This document shows positions 18,633 through 26,812 of a DNA stretch of 64,000 nt, in pieces. A program made the translations under genes and the position numbers. Origin of the DNA: Acinetobacter sp. CS-2 (GTDB taxonomy: Bacteria; Pseudomonadota; Gammaproteobacteria; Pseudomonadales; Moraxellaceae); contig NZ_CP067019.1 of the NCBI RefSeq assembly GCF_016599715.1, positions 1,054,001 through 1,118,000 on the forward strand, given 5' to 3'. The notes below the pieces were generated by a model that saw nothing but the letters and a program-made list of their open reading frames with translations, was not told the origin of the DNA and did no database searches. Positions within the stretch are counted from its first letter, which is position 1. Each line of letters opens with the position of its first letter.

Positions 18633-19697
18633 TTAAGCTTCGTATTCTTTTAAAGTTTTGGTGAATTCAGACAAAATGCCCATTTTTTCTAAAGCTTGGC
18701 CGCCATAGATAATGTCATGTGCCAAAGCGACACCTTGCTTATAGCTATGGGTCAAGCCTGAAACGTAGATACCTGCACCGGCATTGAGTGCAATCATATT
18801 TGCCGCTTTTTCACCGATGGCAGATTTTTTCTTGCCTAAAGCATCTTTAATTAAAGCCAGGCTTTCAGCTGCACTATCTACAGAAAGGCCGGTTAAAGTT
18901 TGCGATTCAATGTCGACTGCTTCAGGCTGAATTTCCCATTCCGTGATTTCACCATCTTTCAGTTCAGCCACATAGGTTGAAGAGGCGAGACTGATTTCAT
19001 CTAAGCCATCTTTAGAATGCACTACCATGGCATGTTCTGCGCCCAGCTGTTTCAATACTTCAGCCATTGGGCGACAAAGTTCAGTGGAAAATACGCCAAT
19101 CACAAAGCGTTTCACCCCGGCCGGATTGGTGAGCGGGCCAAGCAGGTTGAAAATACTGCGAAAGCCGAGTTCTTTACGCGGACCAGCAGCATATTTCATC
19201 GCTTTATGGTGATTCGGTGCAAACAGGAAGCCAACCCCCATTTCACGGATGCAGCGTTCAGTTTGTTGCATGTTCAGGTCAAGATTAATTCCTGCCTGTT
19301 CAAGCAAATCAGAAGAACCTGATTTGGATGACACACCACGGCCACCATGTTTGGCAATGGTGGCACCAGCAGCTGCAATGACAAAGCTTGATGCAGTCGA
19401 TACATTAAACAGGTTCTGGCCGTCACCCCCTGTACCCACAATATCAACTAAATGTGGAAGATCGCTGACATCAATTTTAATTGCAAATTCACGCATGACA
19501 CGTGCAGCGGCAGTAATTTCATCAATACTTTCGCCTTTTAAGCGCAGTCCCATCATCAAGGCACCAATCTGGGCATCAGTGGCCTGACCATTCATGATGG
19601 TACGCATCACGTCTTCCATTTGCGGTTGAGTGAGTTCGATATTTTTAGTGATGTTATTTAAAGCTTGTTGAATATTCATAATCTTTGTAGCGCTCAT
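18633..19697 (-). CDS. trpD: Anthranilate phosphoribosyltransferase
   Basis: This enzyme transfers phosphoribosyl to anthranilate. It has the PRPP-binding motif [18 protein letters not shown] near residue 84 and [18 protein letters not shown] near residue 118. ATG 19697 overlaps the trpG stop (TAATG) and gives 354 residues. Starting at the internal ATG 19679 gives 348 residues, closer to the usual family start MNIQQAL. Translational coupling to trpG favours the first; homologue length favours the second. Confidence 0.95.
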   Translation of the reverse strand: MSATKIMNIQQALNNITKNIELTQPQMEDVMRTIMNGQATDAQIGALMMGLRLKGESIDEITAAARVMREFAIKIDVSDLPHLVDIVGTGGDGQNLFNVSTASSFVIAAAGATIAKHGGRGVSSKSGSSDLLEQAGINLDLNMQQTERCIREMGVGFLFAPNHHKAMKYAAGPRKELGFRSIFNLLGPLTNPAGVKRFVIGVFSTELCRPMAEVLKQLGAEHAMVVHSKDGLDEISLASSTYVAELKDGEITEWEIQPEAVDIESQTLTGLSVDSAAESLALIKDALGKKKSAIGEKAANMIALNAGAGIYVSGLTHSYKQGVALAHDIIYGGQALEKMGILSEFTKTLKEYEA

Positions 19698-20281
19698 TAT
19701 GCGTAAATTTCTAAAAAGTTTTTAAAGATCTGATGACCGTGCTCACTCAGAATGGATTCAGGATGGAACTGCACGCCTTCGACCGGCAATGTCTTATGTT
19801 TCACACCCATGATCTCTTCCATAGAGCCATCTTCTTCATTAGTCCAGCAGGTCACTTCCAGGCATTCTGGCAATGTCGCCTGATCAATCACCAGTGAGTG
19901 ATAGCGCGTTGCAGAAAATGGGGAAGGGAGATTGCTGAAAATCCCTTTATTGCTGTGATACATGTCCGATAAACGGCCATGCATGACTTTTTTAGCCCGA
20001 ATTACATTTCCACCAAAAGCTTGTCCAATACTTTGATGTCCCAGGCATACGCCCAATAGGGGGATTTTACCGGCAAAGTGCTGGATCGCTGGAATAGAAA
20101 TACCTGCTTCGGAGGGAGAACAAGGGCCAGGACCAATGACGAGATACTTTGGTTGCCATCGCTCGATATCTTCCAATGTCACGGCATCATTACGGACTAC
20201 TTTTACTTCCTGATTTAACTCGCCAAAATACTGCACGATGTTGTAGGTAAAAGAGTCATAGTTGTCGATCATTAGAAGCAT
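19697..20281 (-). CDS. trpG: Anthranilate synthase component II (glutamine amidotransferase)
   Basis: This 194-residue class I glutamine amidotransferase supplies ammonia to TrpE. The nucleophile Cys is in [13 protein letters not shown] near residue 79, and the His-Glu pair is in [12 protein letters not shown] near residue 170. The family motif [12 protein letters not shown] is at the N-terminus. TrpE is not in the window. The prophage begins shortly upstream, so the promoter region of trpGDC may abut or include phage DNA. Confidence 0.96.
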   Translation of the reverse strand: MLLMIDNYDSFTYNIVQYFGELNQEVKVVRNDAVTLEDIERWQPKYLVIGPGPCSPSEAGISIPAIQHFAGKIPLLGVCLGHQSIGQAFGGNVIRAKKVMHGRLSDMYHSNKGIFSNLPSPFSATRYHSLVIDQATLPECLEVTCWTNEEDGSMEEIMGVKHKTLPVEGVQFHPESILSEHGHQIFKNFLEIYA

Positions 20282-20317
20282 TTTAGATGTAAACCTCTGA
20301 TTTAAATGGTGGTAACC

Positions 20318-20354
20318 AGTAACACTATAGAATGTTACTCACAATGTTACTCAC
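20318..20354. repeat. Tandem 12-bp repeat and inverted repeat at the host/prophage junction
   Basis: AATGTTACTCAC occurs twice in direct contact at 20331-20342 and 20343-20354. Upstream, AGTAACA pairs with TGTTACT across ACTATAGAA. On the minus strand a TATAGT box (20324-20329) points into trpG. The block could be integrase-binding attL sequence, or regulator sites of the trp promoter. It is the last sequence before phage genes start. Confidence 0.45.
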
Positions 20355-20384
20355 ATTAGAAATTTTGCATAACCTAGCGCAAAT

Positions 20385-20407
20385 AAAAAAGCCGCTATCT
20401 AAGCGGC
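20385..20407 (-). terminator. Terminator of the leftward early operon
   Basis: GCCGCT pairs with AGCGGC, and on the minus strand a run of six T follows. The stem overlaps the stop codon of the last early gene. It separates phage from trp transcription. Confidence 0.75.
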
Positions 20408-20668
20408 TACTTTATCAGAGTTTAGGGGTTGTGTGACAACTTCATTTACATAGCTGTTTAACCAGAAGTTGAACCGGCCATCTTTGAATGGCTCCTGAAT
20501 TGCCCCACTTTTAATTCTTGTCCAAAGCGTTGTTTCTGAGCAGCACAAACGCTCAGCAAATTCTTTAACATTAACTCGTCGATCATCTTTAATTTGCATT
20601 GCCTTTTTTAGTTCCTGCATTTCATCAAAGATAGCCTGGAGTAACTCATGGTCAGCCTTACTTCTCAT
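20399..20668 (-). CDS. Small excisionase/AlpA-like DNA-binding protein
   Basis: I start this at ATG 20668, which overlaps the previous stop by 11 nt; the longer frame would cut deep into that gene. The 89-residue product has an amphipathic helix followed by VNVKEFAERLCCSETTLWTRIKSGAIQEPFKDG, a winged-helix/MerR-like fold found in excisionases and AlpA regulators. Being the last gene before the presumed attachment site fits an excisionase role. This is inference from fold and place. Confidence 0.55.
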   Translation of the reverse strand: MRSKADHELLQAIFDEMQELKKAMQIKDDRRVNVKEFAERLCCSETTLWTRIKSGAIQEPFKDGRFNFWLNSYVNEVVTQPLNSDKVAA

Positions 20669-20963
20669 TACCCACCCCCAATCTTTTACCTGCTTTGATT
20701 TCCGCATCATTGGCATGAGAAAACCATTTTTTTGGATAACAATAGCCTTTGCCTTTCTTGCACTTCACAAGGATATTTTTTCCAATTGTTTCTTGATAAG
20801 TAAAAATCCTAGTTTCATTGTCTGCACATCGAGATACAACAGGATCACCCTGTTCAAAAATATTGTGCTGGCGACGATTTTCTAAAGCCGCTTTATCTCT
20901 GAGTCGCTGCATTAAGAGTTGATTTTCTTCCCAGGTAATTCCAATTTGATCAGGACTTTTCAT
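20658..20963 (-). CDS. Hypothetical phage protein, 101 aa
   Basis: A basic, soluble protein of the leftward early operon. It overlaps the next gene by about 11 nt and the previous one by 4 nt. It has Lys-rich KCKKGKGYCYPKKW near residue 68 with two Cys. No family is recognised. Confidence 0.55.
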   Translation of the reverse strand: MKSPDQIGITWEENQLLMQRLRDKAALENRRQHNIFEQGDPVVSRCADNETRIFTYQETIGKNILVKCKKGKGYCYPKKWFSHANDAEIKAGKRLGVGNEK

Positions 20964-21199
20964 GAAACCTCCCGCAAACTTTTCATGACCGAACCCGGTA
21001 AAATTGATTTGTGATTAATTTCAAAAATCTCATCCATATTTACAAAGAATGGAATGCCTTCATCAATATCATTACCAACAATTGAATCCGGACCATCAAT
21101 GCGTCGAACAGTACCAGTAACTACAATCATTTGACCTAGAAAGTTTTCAAATTTGGCTTTAATCGTATCGCCAATATTCAACACAGGTTTTTCAATCAT
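20960..21199 (-). CDS. Hypothetical phage protein, 79 aa
   Basis: ATG 21199 is chosen because it overlaps the previous stop by 8 nt in the manner of its neighbours; a longer frame to 21313 would run inside that gene. The product (starting MIEKPVLNIGDTIKAKFENF) has beta-strand-like alternation and could be a small barrel. Function unknown. Confidence 0.5.
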   Translation of the reverse strand: MIEKPVLNIGDTIKAKFENFLGQMIVVTGTVRRIDGPDSIVGNDIDEGIPFFVNMDEIFEINHKSILPGSVMKSLREVS

Positions 21200-21497
21200 T
21201 GGTTGACTCCTGTTTAATCCGCTTTCCCGACTTAATTTCCTGATCGGTAGCAGCATCTTTAAGCTGAATAACCACAGGACCATCACGAAAGTCACTAGAC
21301 ACCATCTGTCCATCTAATTGCTTGCGTTCTTTCATTGTTAGATTGCGCCATTTTGCGATACACCAAGCACCTTTAAGAATCCCAATTGGCATATCCATGC
21401 ACATTGATCCATAGCTATAACCATGATCTTGCAACCATTTTCTAGCAGCATTCACAGCACTAAAATCACCGGTTTGATTGAATTCGATTTCAGTCAT
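21192..21497 (-). CDS. Hypothetical phage protein, 101 aa
   Basis: ATG 21497 overlaps the preceding stop by 8 nt, so the longer frame from 21539 is rejected. The product begins MTEIEFNQTGDFSAVNAARKW and contains several Met and Cys around residue 30. No domain is recognised. Confidence 0.5.
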   Translation of the reverse strand: MTEIEFNQTGDFSAVNAARKWLQDHGYSYGSMCMDMPIGILKGAWCIAKWRNLTMKERKQLDGQMVSSDFRDGPVVIQLKDAATDQEIKSGKRIKQESTND

Positions 21498-21840
21498 CGG
21501 CTGGCTCCTGTGCTTCGAGCGTGGAATCTTTGGCATCAAGCTTAATCATTGACAATACAAAGCAATGTGCTTGCTCCAATTGAGTCATTCCAGTTTTTAT
21601 ATAACAACCATCTTTAGATACATCAAAAACATGACAATCAAATTCATCATCAAAACTACAATTTATTGAGTACCCATTTGAATAGGTAAGTGTGTCACCA
21701 TCAAATAAACCAAACCCTTCCGGCACCGCTTGGGCTTTGGCGGCTTGCATTTCACGTACAGCCAAATCAAATCCATATTGCCATTGCTGAGATTTACCAG
21801 AATAACCACAACGGTTTTTTATTTTTTCAATATCCATCAC
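21490..21840 (-). CDS. Hypothetical phage protein, 116 aa
   Basis: An acidic soluble protein of the leftward early operon, starting MMDIEKIKNRCGYSGKSQQW. It has the central pattern LFDGDTLTYSNGYSINC. Similar small proteins occur in many phage early operons without known function. Confidence 0.5.
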   Translation of the reverse strand: MMDIEKIKNRCGYSGKSQQWQYGFDLAVREMQAAKAQAVPEGFGLFDGDTLTYSNGYSINCSFDDEFDCHVFDVSKDGCYIKTGMTQLEQAHCFVLSMIKLDAKDSTLEAQEPADD

Positions 21841-21841
21841 T

Positions 21842-22210
21842 TCACCCTAATACTTGAAAATTGTGGTGTTTTAAATTGATAGCTGTCATTTTTGTACAAT
21901 GCTGACAGCGTGTTCTTGATCGCCTTTTAAGCTCTGCTTCATCCTCTTTTAGTCGTTCACGCTGCTCGTTTATGTCCTTTTGTATCCGAGCAAAATAACC
22001 AACTGAATCTTTAATCCATAAAACTGGATTTACCTTTGCTCCGCATTTTTTGCACAATAACTCAAGAGACTTGGTATCGATTTCAACAATCATGTGCTGG
22101 CATTTTTTCGAGTTGATTCGAGGAAATTCCAGAACATTGTTCTCAGTATCAATAACTGTATGTTCCTGGAAAGGGTATTTGTAGTTTGGCTTTACCGGCT
22201 CATCCATCAC
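21842..22210 (-). CDS. Hypothetical zinc-finger-like phage protein, 122 aa
   Basis: The sequence has CKKCGAKVNP near residue 53 and CQHCTKM near residue 102, two CxxC pairs separated by a long charged helix (residues 72-98). This could bind zinc as a split finger or support a dimer. Its ATG overlaps the previous stop by 4 nt. Confidence 0.55.
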   Translation of the reverse strand: MMDEPVKPNYKYPFQEHTVIDTENNVLEFPRINSKKCQHMIVEIDTKSLELLCKKCGAKVNPVLWIKDSVGYFARIQKDINEQRERLKEDEAELKRRSRTRCQHCTKMTAINLKHHNFQVLG

Positions 22211-22629
22211 GCCACCTCAACTTTCAAAACGTACTTTTTACCGCCACTGGTGAACTCAACCGCTTCGCCTTTTCCAAGCAGGTAATGCCCAATGGCTTCC
22301 AAATTTTTTGAGCTCAAACCTGTTTTGGCTCTTGCTCTGCGGCGGTCACACTCAAGACAGATATTTGATTTCACAGATCGCTCTGAAGTACCGCACGATC
22401 TGCATGGCGCAACCGGCTTATAGCTTTTTAAACCTTGCTTTTCAGCACGTGTACGCAAAATGTGATTCTGGTGACTATTAGGTCTTTCAGCACTTTGCAA
22501 AACAGTATCTGCATTGCAGTAATTAAACTCGGCTTTATTGGTATTTACGGCCGGCTTAATCTCACCACCATTTGCCACAAATTTTGCGACTGCTTCTGAG
22601 TAGTCAGGTTTGATTTGAGTTCCAATCAT
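22207..22629 (-). CDS. Hypothetical zinc-ribbon phage protein, 140 aa
   Basis: This protein carries CRSCGTSERSVKSNICLECDRRRAR near residue 76, a CxxC-x12-CxxC ribbon with a basic tail suited to nucleic-acid binding. It overlaps both neighbours by a few bases. Function unknown. Confidence 0.55.
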   Translation of the reverse strand: MIGTQIKPDYSEAVAKFVANGGEIKPAVNTNKAEFNYCNADTVLQSAERPNSHQNHILRTRAEKQGLKSYKPVAPCRSCGTSERSVKSNICLECDRRRARAKTGLSSKNLEAIGHYLLGKGEAVEFTSGGKKYVLKVEVA

Positions 22630-22943
22630 TACGCCACCTTCGCCAAATTATTCATCATCACAGCCTTGCGAAATTTGCCAGCCATGGCCCATTTCAAGTC
22701 ATCAACAAAGCTTTTTCCATTGTTGAAATACTGCTTTAAAAACACTTCATAACGCCCGGACAAATAATCATCCAGATCATAAAATTCCTTTACCTCATGG
22801 CGCTCGAAATGGATCACGCCACGCTTTGTTGACCCTTTGCACTCTTTAGTGATAACCATCAGGTTCTTTTTGAGTGTAATTTTGTGACCGCCTCGATCTA
22901 GCCATTCAATGAAAGCTGGCGAAATACTGTTGGGTAGTCTCAT
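22629..22943 (-). CDS. Hypothetical phage protein, 104 aa
   Basis: ATG 22943 is preferred because GGAGTG lies 8 nt upstream and the longer frame (to 23108) runs inside the Gp157 gene. The product starts MRLPNSISPAFIEWLDRGGH and is basic. It stands directly behind the recombination genes. No domain is recognised. Confidence 0.5.
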   Translation of the reverse strand: MRLPNSISPAFIEWLDRGGHKITLKKNLMVITKECKGSTKRGVIHFERHEVKEFYDLDDYLSGRYEVFLKQYFNNGKSFVDDLKWAMAGKFRKAVMMNNLAKVA

Positions 22944-22959
22944 GCTGCTTTCACTCCCT

Positions 22960-23472
22960 TTACTTGAATGCCAGACGTTGTGTGCGGACAAATTCAACAC
23001 CCTCACACTCAAGAGATTCACGGCTTTGAAGTAAGGCGCGTTTATCCACCTCAACCACAGTCTTTTCCTTTTTAAATTCAGAAGGAATCTTACCCTCATC
23101 TTTAACAACGACTGACCAAGGATTTTGGCGAACCTTTACAGACAAAACCGGATCTTTGATTTCCTCCACACCAAAGGTCAGCATTTGCTGCAATAGCAGA
23201 TTGCTTAGATAGCCAGCGGTCTGATCTAACTTTTTAGCCTTGTCTGCAATCCGCTTGGACTCGGCAGCAATCATTTTGCTTTCAAGCTCTAACTGGTGGA
23301 CATACTTAGCAACATTCTTTGCTTTTTCTTTCCAGTTTTCCTCAGTGCCTACCATATCCATAAGCAATTCCTGAACTTGATTGCTGTTTGGGTCCGCACC
23401 TTCAGCAAGCAGCTCCTGAATATTTTCAATTTTTACAGCTAACTCAGTGCCAAATTCATATAAAGTTGTCAT
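22960..23472 (-). CDS. Siphovirus Gp157-like protein
   Basis: I choose ATG 23472 over ATG 23478 because the GGGGAGG ribosome-binding site touches the upstream ATG and is correctly spaced for the second. The 170-residue product has a long coiled-coil region (residues about 45-95) and ends in a beta-rich part, as in the Gp157 family. Gp157 genes occur in phage recombination or resistance modules. It sits next to SSB- and Sak4-like genes. Confidence 0.7.
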   Translation of the reverse strand: MTTLYEFGTELAVKIENIQELLAEGADPNSNQVQELLMDMVGTEENWKEKAKNVAKYVHQLELESKMIAAESKRIADKAKKLDQTAGYLSNLLLQQMLTFGVEEIKDPVLSVKVRQNPWSVVVKDEGKIPSEFKKEKTVVEVDKRALLQSRESLECEGVEFVRTQRLAFK

Positions 23473-23533
23473 AATCATCCTCCCCAGGATTGAGGGCTGA
23501 CTAAGCCCTCAGTTCTTTTTATTTATATATGAT

Positions 23534-24205
23534 TCAAAATGGTAGATCGTCATCTAAGTCAGCAGGTTGAGCCGCCTTTGGCTGATTGCCATATCCTGTA
23601 TTTTGTGGCTGTGCATATCCACTAGGTTGAGCGCCATTCGACTGACGAGTTGCGTCACCCATCGCAAGCAAACGCTCAAGGGCTTTAGGTAATAGCTCCG
23701 GTGTTGTTTTGCGCTCCAATACCTCTTTGGCCATCAACTCACTTTCAGCATTAAATGAAGCGAAAAAGTTCATTTGGTGGCGTTGTTGTCCTTGGCCATT
23801 AAGATAATTTTCACGCTGCAATAATAATCCGATACGTTTGCCTGCCATTTCTGGTGCAACAACACAAGTTTTCTTAACTTTTTGACTAATTTCATAGTCC
23901 CATTTTTCCAACTGCTGATCAGTAGGAGTGAGTGATCGAACTCCGCAGCATGCTAATAAGGCGTTGACCTTGTGAGTGCCAGATAATGGGTTGCCGTCCT
24001 TGCTAACAGTCCAAATTGTAAAAGTGCTATATTCTTTTGAGTCGGTTTCAAAGTTCACCTCAAAGCCTTGTGCGCCATTTTTTGAAGTGATGAACTCCAT
24101 CGACTTAATAACCCCGACATATTTGCCAGTCTGTTCGATACGACCGCCAGCGTCCGCTTGTTTAGCTGATTCAGTATTTAGTGTGAATTGTTGATAAGTA
24201 GTCAT
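23534..24205 (-). CDS. Phage single-stranded-DNA-binding protein (DUF669-like)
   Basis: This 223-residue protein has a beta-rich N-terminal domain (YVGVIKSMEFITSKNGAQGFEVNFE), a Gln/Pro-rich linker and the C-terminal tip DLDDDLPF. An acidic tip ending in LPF or IPF is the classic SSB tail that recruits partner proteins. It lies 10 nt behind the Sak4-like ATPase, as in many phage annealing modules. Confidence 0.7.
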   Translation of the reverse strand: MTTYQQFTLNTESAKQADAGGRIEQTGKYVGVIKSMEFITSKNGAQGFEVNFETDSKEYSTFTIWTVSKDGNPLSGTHKVNALLACCGVRSLTPTDQQLEKWDYEISQKVKKTCVVAPEMAGKRIGLLLQRENYLNGQGQQRHQMNFFASFNAESELMAKEVLERKTTPELLPKALERLLAMGDATRQSNGAQPSGYAQPQNTGYGNQPKAAQPADLDDDLPF

Positions 24206-24215
24206 GATTTATTCC

Positions 24216-24878
24216 TTATGCTTCAGTTGCTTGGTTGGTTTCAGTTGTCAGTCCGTAGTATTCACAGATGGCCTTATCAACTGCGTTTAGATCATTCTCG
24301 ACATGCTCGTTTTCGAACAAGCCGATAGGGGATTTCACTGTGTTATGACCATTGTTTTTGGTCATGAAAACGTGCTGCTCATTAATGATTGCTGTCTGTA
24401 GGCAGATTGTAACCATGCCTTCCAGGGTGATTTTTTCATCCAGCATCTTGCCAATGGTTTTAATCTTTGTTTTCCCTGATTCACTTTCCTCTGTATGGCT
24501 CAGGATGTAGACGCGCTTGTCATCTGCAAGCTGGGCAGCAGTTGTAAATATTTCCCATGTGCTGCGACCGATCTCGGTAAATTTTGCAAAGCCTGTTTCC
24601 TGGCTTCTGCGCATGTATTCGTTCGCCATGACGTACTGATAGTCATCAATCACAATGATTGGGCGGGTTGATTTGTTCATGATTGCCATGATTTGCTGCG
24701 GATTGTCTGTAACCACAATCGAACCACCTTCTTTAGTAAGCGGCTTCCAGTCAGCAGATCTGAACGGCAGTGGTTTTTTAACCACCTGGATTAATAGCAC
24801 TTCACTTGGGTTTAGATTGCGAAGGCTTGTTGATTTACCAGTACCAGACTGGCCTAAAATTAATGTTGCTATACTCAT
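24216..24878 (-). CDS. Sak4-like RecA-fold ATPase
   Basis: This 220-residue protein has Walker A GQSGTGKST at residues 9-17 and Walker B PIIVIDDYQYV near residue 74, followed by a sensor-like ILSHTEE near residue 125. Size and motif order match phage Sak4-type ATPases, which help annealing by phage SSB. Its neighbours on both sides fit a recombination module. Confidence 0.7.
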   Translation of the reverse strand: MSIATLILGQSGTGKSTSLRNLNPSEVLLIQVVKKPLPFRSADWKPLTKEGGSIVVTDNPQQIMAIMNKSTRPIIVIDDYQYVMANEYMRRSQETGFAKFTEIGRSTWEIFTTAAQLADDKRVYILSHTEESESGKTKIKTIGKMLDEKITLEGMVTICLQTAIINEQHVFMTKNNGHNTVKSPIGLFENEHVENDLNAVDKAICEYYGLTTETNQATEA

Positions 24879-24917
24879 TATTCAGTCCTCAGTATTCAGT
24901 ATTGATCGTTGGCAGCC

Positions 24918-25295
24918 TTAAGCCACCATCCCCATTTCAAATTTTTCAACCGCATCCTCTTCAAGCCATTCATTCAACTCATAAACCTGAGATTCAGTTA
25001 GAATGAAATGCAAGCCTGCTGGTGTTTCTTCAAAGTCAGATCGAGTGACCAAAGCCAAAGTTTTGTTGTCTACTTCAAGCTTGGTGTAATCCACATCACG
25101 GCCAGATTCAGGGTGAAATTGCTGTTCCATATACATTGAATCCGTCAATTCAACCGCTTTGATTTCACAATCAATGGATTGGTTGCCGACCATGAAAGAG
25201 AACTGCACGTTGTCTGCATCAACCTCGATACGTGATGAGATTGAAAGCAGCGGAAAACACGGAGCAAACAATTCAGGTTTAGTTTGAGCGTTCAT
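24918..25295 (-). CDS. Hypothetical phage protein, 125 aa
   Basis: ATG 25295 overlaps the preceding stop by 17 nt; the longer frame is rejected as it lies within that gene. The product is acidic, starts MNAQTKPELFAPCFPLLS and ends in a helix rich in Glu. Function unknown. Confidence 0.5.
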   Translation of the reverse strand: MNAQTKPELFAPCFPLLSISSRIEVDADNVQFSFMVGNQSIDCEIKAVELTDSMYMEQQFHPESGRDVDYTKLEVDNKTLALVTRSDFEETPAGLHFILTESQVYELNEWLEEDAVEKFEMGMVA

Positions 25296-25557
25296 GGTTT
25301 GCCTCCATCTGAAACTTAACCGCCTGCACTGCCTGACGATCCACATCATCTGAACAACTACGAACTGCAAAAGGTGTTGCCAAAATTGGCGAACTAAAAA
25401 CCACTACTGCAATCACGTCACGCATAAAAGCTTTGAGCTTATTGCGTTTATTCGCCCGAGCAATCTGTTCACTAGAAGGCGGCTGCTGGTAAAGAATCCC
25501 TGTTGATGGGATATGGCCAAACTCTGGGGTTTGACTGTGGGAAGGTGTTTGGTTCAT
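25279..25557 (-). CDS. First gene of the leftward early operon, 92-aa membrane protein
   Basis: This small protein has a Pro-rich N-terminus and one hydrophobic segment (residues about 45-65). It starts behind GAGTGAGATAAGT. Its place, first after the PL-like promoter and leader hairpin, is where lambda carries N, but it shows no Arg-rich N-like motif. Function unknown. Confidence 0.55.
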   Translation of the reverse strand: MNQTPSHSQTPEFGHIPSTGILYQQPPSSEQIARANKRNKLKAFMRDVIAVVVFSSPILATPFAVRSCSDDVDRQAVQAVKFQMEANHERSN

Positions 25558-25577
25558 ACTTATCTCACTCTTTGAGT

Positions 25578-25612
25578 AAAAGTCCCGTCGGTCGAATGTC
25601 AGGGACTTTTTT
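25578..25612 (-). terminator. Hairpin in the PL leader
   Basis: AAAAGTCCC pairs with GGGACTTTT around a 15-nt loop. It lies between the PL-like promoter and its first gene, so it could attenuate early leftward transcription or be a target for antitermination. Confidence 0.5.
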
Positions 25613-25629
25613 GTTATCTGGTGAAATTT

Positions 25630-25657
25630 AGTTTACCAAAGGAAACTTCAAAGTCAA
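25630..25657 (-). promoter_or_regulatory. PL-like promoter
   Basis: Read leftwards, TTGACT (25657-25652) and TAAACT (25635-25630) are spaced by 16 nt. The -10 box and spacer overlap operator 25631-25646, so repressor bound there would block it. Confidence 0.6.
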
Positions 25658-25700
25658 CAATAAAGTTTATTAAAAGAAACTTATTTTTATATTTGGAAAC
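25631..25700. promoter_or_regulatory. OL-like operator cluster, three 16-bp sites
   Basis: Sites at 25631-25646 (GTTTACCAAAGGAAAC), 25665-25680 (GTTTATTAAAAGAAAC) and a weaker 25685-25700 (TTTTATATTTGGAAAC) share the half-site GTTTA/AAAC with three sites between cI and cro. They are the likely CI and Cro operators of the leftward promoter. Confidence 0.7.
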
Positions 25701-25720
25701 TTGTATGTTTTAATAGACAA

Positions 25721-25746
25721 AAGAAAACCCACCGCTGGGGTGGGTT
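25721..25746 (-). terminator. Terminator of the cI operon
   Basis: AACCCACC pairs with GGGTGGGTT around a 4-nt loop. On the minus strand a TTTTCTTTT tail follows. It lies 32 nt beyond the SDH protease stop and closes the lysogenic transcript before OL. Confidence 0.7.
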
Positions 25747-25777
25747 AAAAGTATTTACTAGATATCAATAACAATAA

Positions 25778-26761
25778 TTATTCATTTGCAGCTTGTGGAA
25801 GCTCTGACTCTTGATCACTTCTACTTGAATCATACTCTGCTTCGATTTCGCTGCTTCCTGAATCAATTTGCTCACCTGGGTTTTCTCCTCCGCATTCTGG
25901 ATTATCATTTGCTTGTAATCCTGAGGTAGATGGTAAGTCGGCATTTTGTTGTTCATTTTCAGTGTTCTCTAAAAAGAGGTTTGCATTCATGACTAGATTA
26001 TGGTCATTTCCATTTTCAAAGGCAATGACCAAGTCTTGTATTTTGGTTAATATTTTTATCTCTTCATGTGTGTTTGGTTTTCGAACATTTTTAAACAGTT
26101 CTTTTAATTCTTTTCTATCAATAACAAAACCATGTGATGAATAAGATAATAACAACTTACCTAAAGCATTAGATTTCAATATCTTGTATTTTTCATTTAG
26201 CCTCTTACCGTACTCATATGCAATAAAGTTTGCACGTTGTATTTCACCCATTCGAATAGGATCGATTTGTGAGTAAATTGGAGAAAGGAGGTTAGATGTT
26301 AAATTGGTTGCAACTTCCGCAGCTAATTTTGTAGAAACCCTACCGCCCATTCTGACGTCAATTAAAGTCTCTCTGAATATTTTGACCGCTTCAGTTTTTA
26401 GAGCTTCAAATGCTTGAGGTAAATCAAGACCAGAAGTTTTTTCACCTAATTCAGAAGATTTATTTAATTGTATATCTAAAGGGCCTAGCTCACCTTTGTC
26501 GTCTACTATTAATTCATTTGCACCAATACAAATTAATGTACCTGCAGATTTACAATAGGAAGGAATTAGCACACTAAAACCATCTTCATAATAGTGCTGT
26601 AAAGCTCTACCAATACGATAGCCTGCATCAGGATCTCCACCAGGTGTAACTAAAATCAAACATGCTTTTTTCTTATTAGATGACTTACCGATTTCTGTAA
26701 TGCGATCATACCCAGATCTTGAAATATCAGCCATATATAAGATGTAATCAATATCACCCAC
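25778..26761 (-). CDS. SDH-family ClpP-like serine protease in rex position
   Basis: This 327-residue protein matches the SDH_sah group of ClpP/SppA-fold serine proteases. TPGGDPDAGYRIG is at residues 39-51, the nucleophile motif CKSAGT puts Ser at residue 72, and ELGPLDIQ at 91-98 forms the active-site turn. The last 60 residues are acidic and low-complexity. The start is GTG behind GGTGGAG. It is the third gene of a leftward cI operon, expressed in the lysogen if transcribed with cI. There is no signal peptide. A role in exclusion or defence is inference. Confidence 0.75.
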   Translation of the reverse strand: MGDIDYILYMADISRSGYDRITEIGKSSNKKKACLILVTPGGDPDAGYRIGRALQHYYEDGFSVLIPSYCKSAGTLICIGANELIVDDKGELGPLDIQLNKSSELGEKTSGLDLPQAFEALKTEAVKIFRETLIDVRMGGRVSTKLAAEVATNLTSNLLSPIYSQIDPIRMGEIQRANFIAYEYGKRLNEKYKILKSNALGKLLLSYSSHGFVIDRKELKELFKNVRKPNTHEEIKILTKIQDLVIAFENGNDHNLVMNANLFLENTENEQQNADLPSTSGLQANDNPECGGENPGEQIDSGSSEIEAEYDSSRSDQESELPQAANE

Positions 26762-26812
26762 TAATTATTCTCCACCCGATCTGTTCTAAAGGCTGCGTCG
26801 GATTCGCAGTTT

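Noticed and set aside
25279..25557. Lambda N-type antiterminator
   Set aside because: It is in the right place but lacks an Arg-rich N-terminal motif and has a membrane segment. No boxB-like nut site was found.
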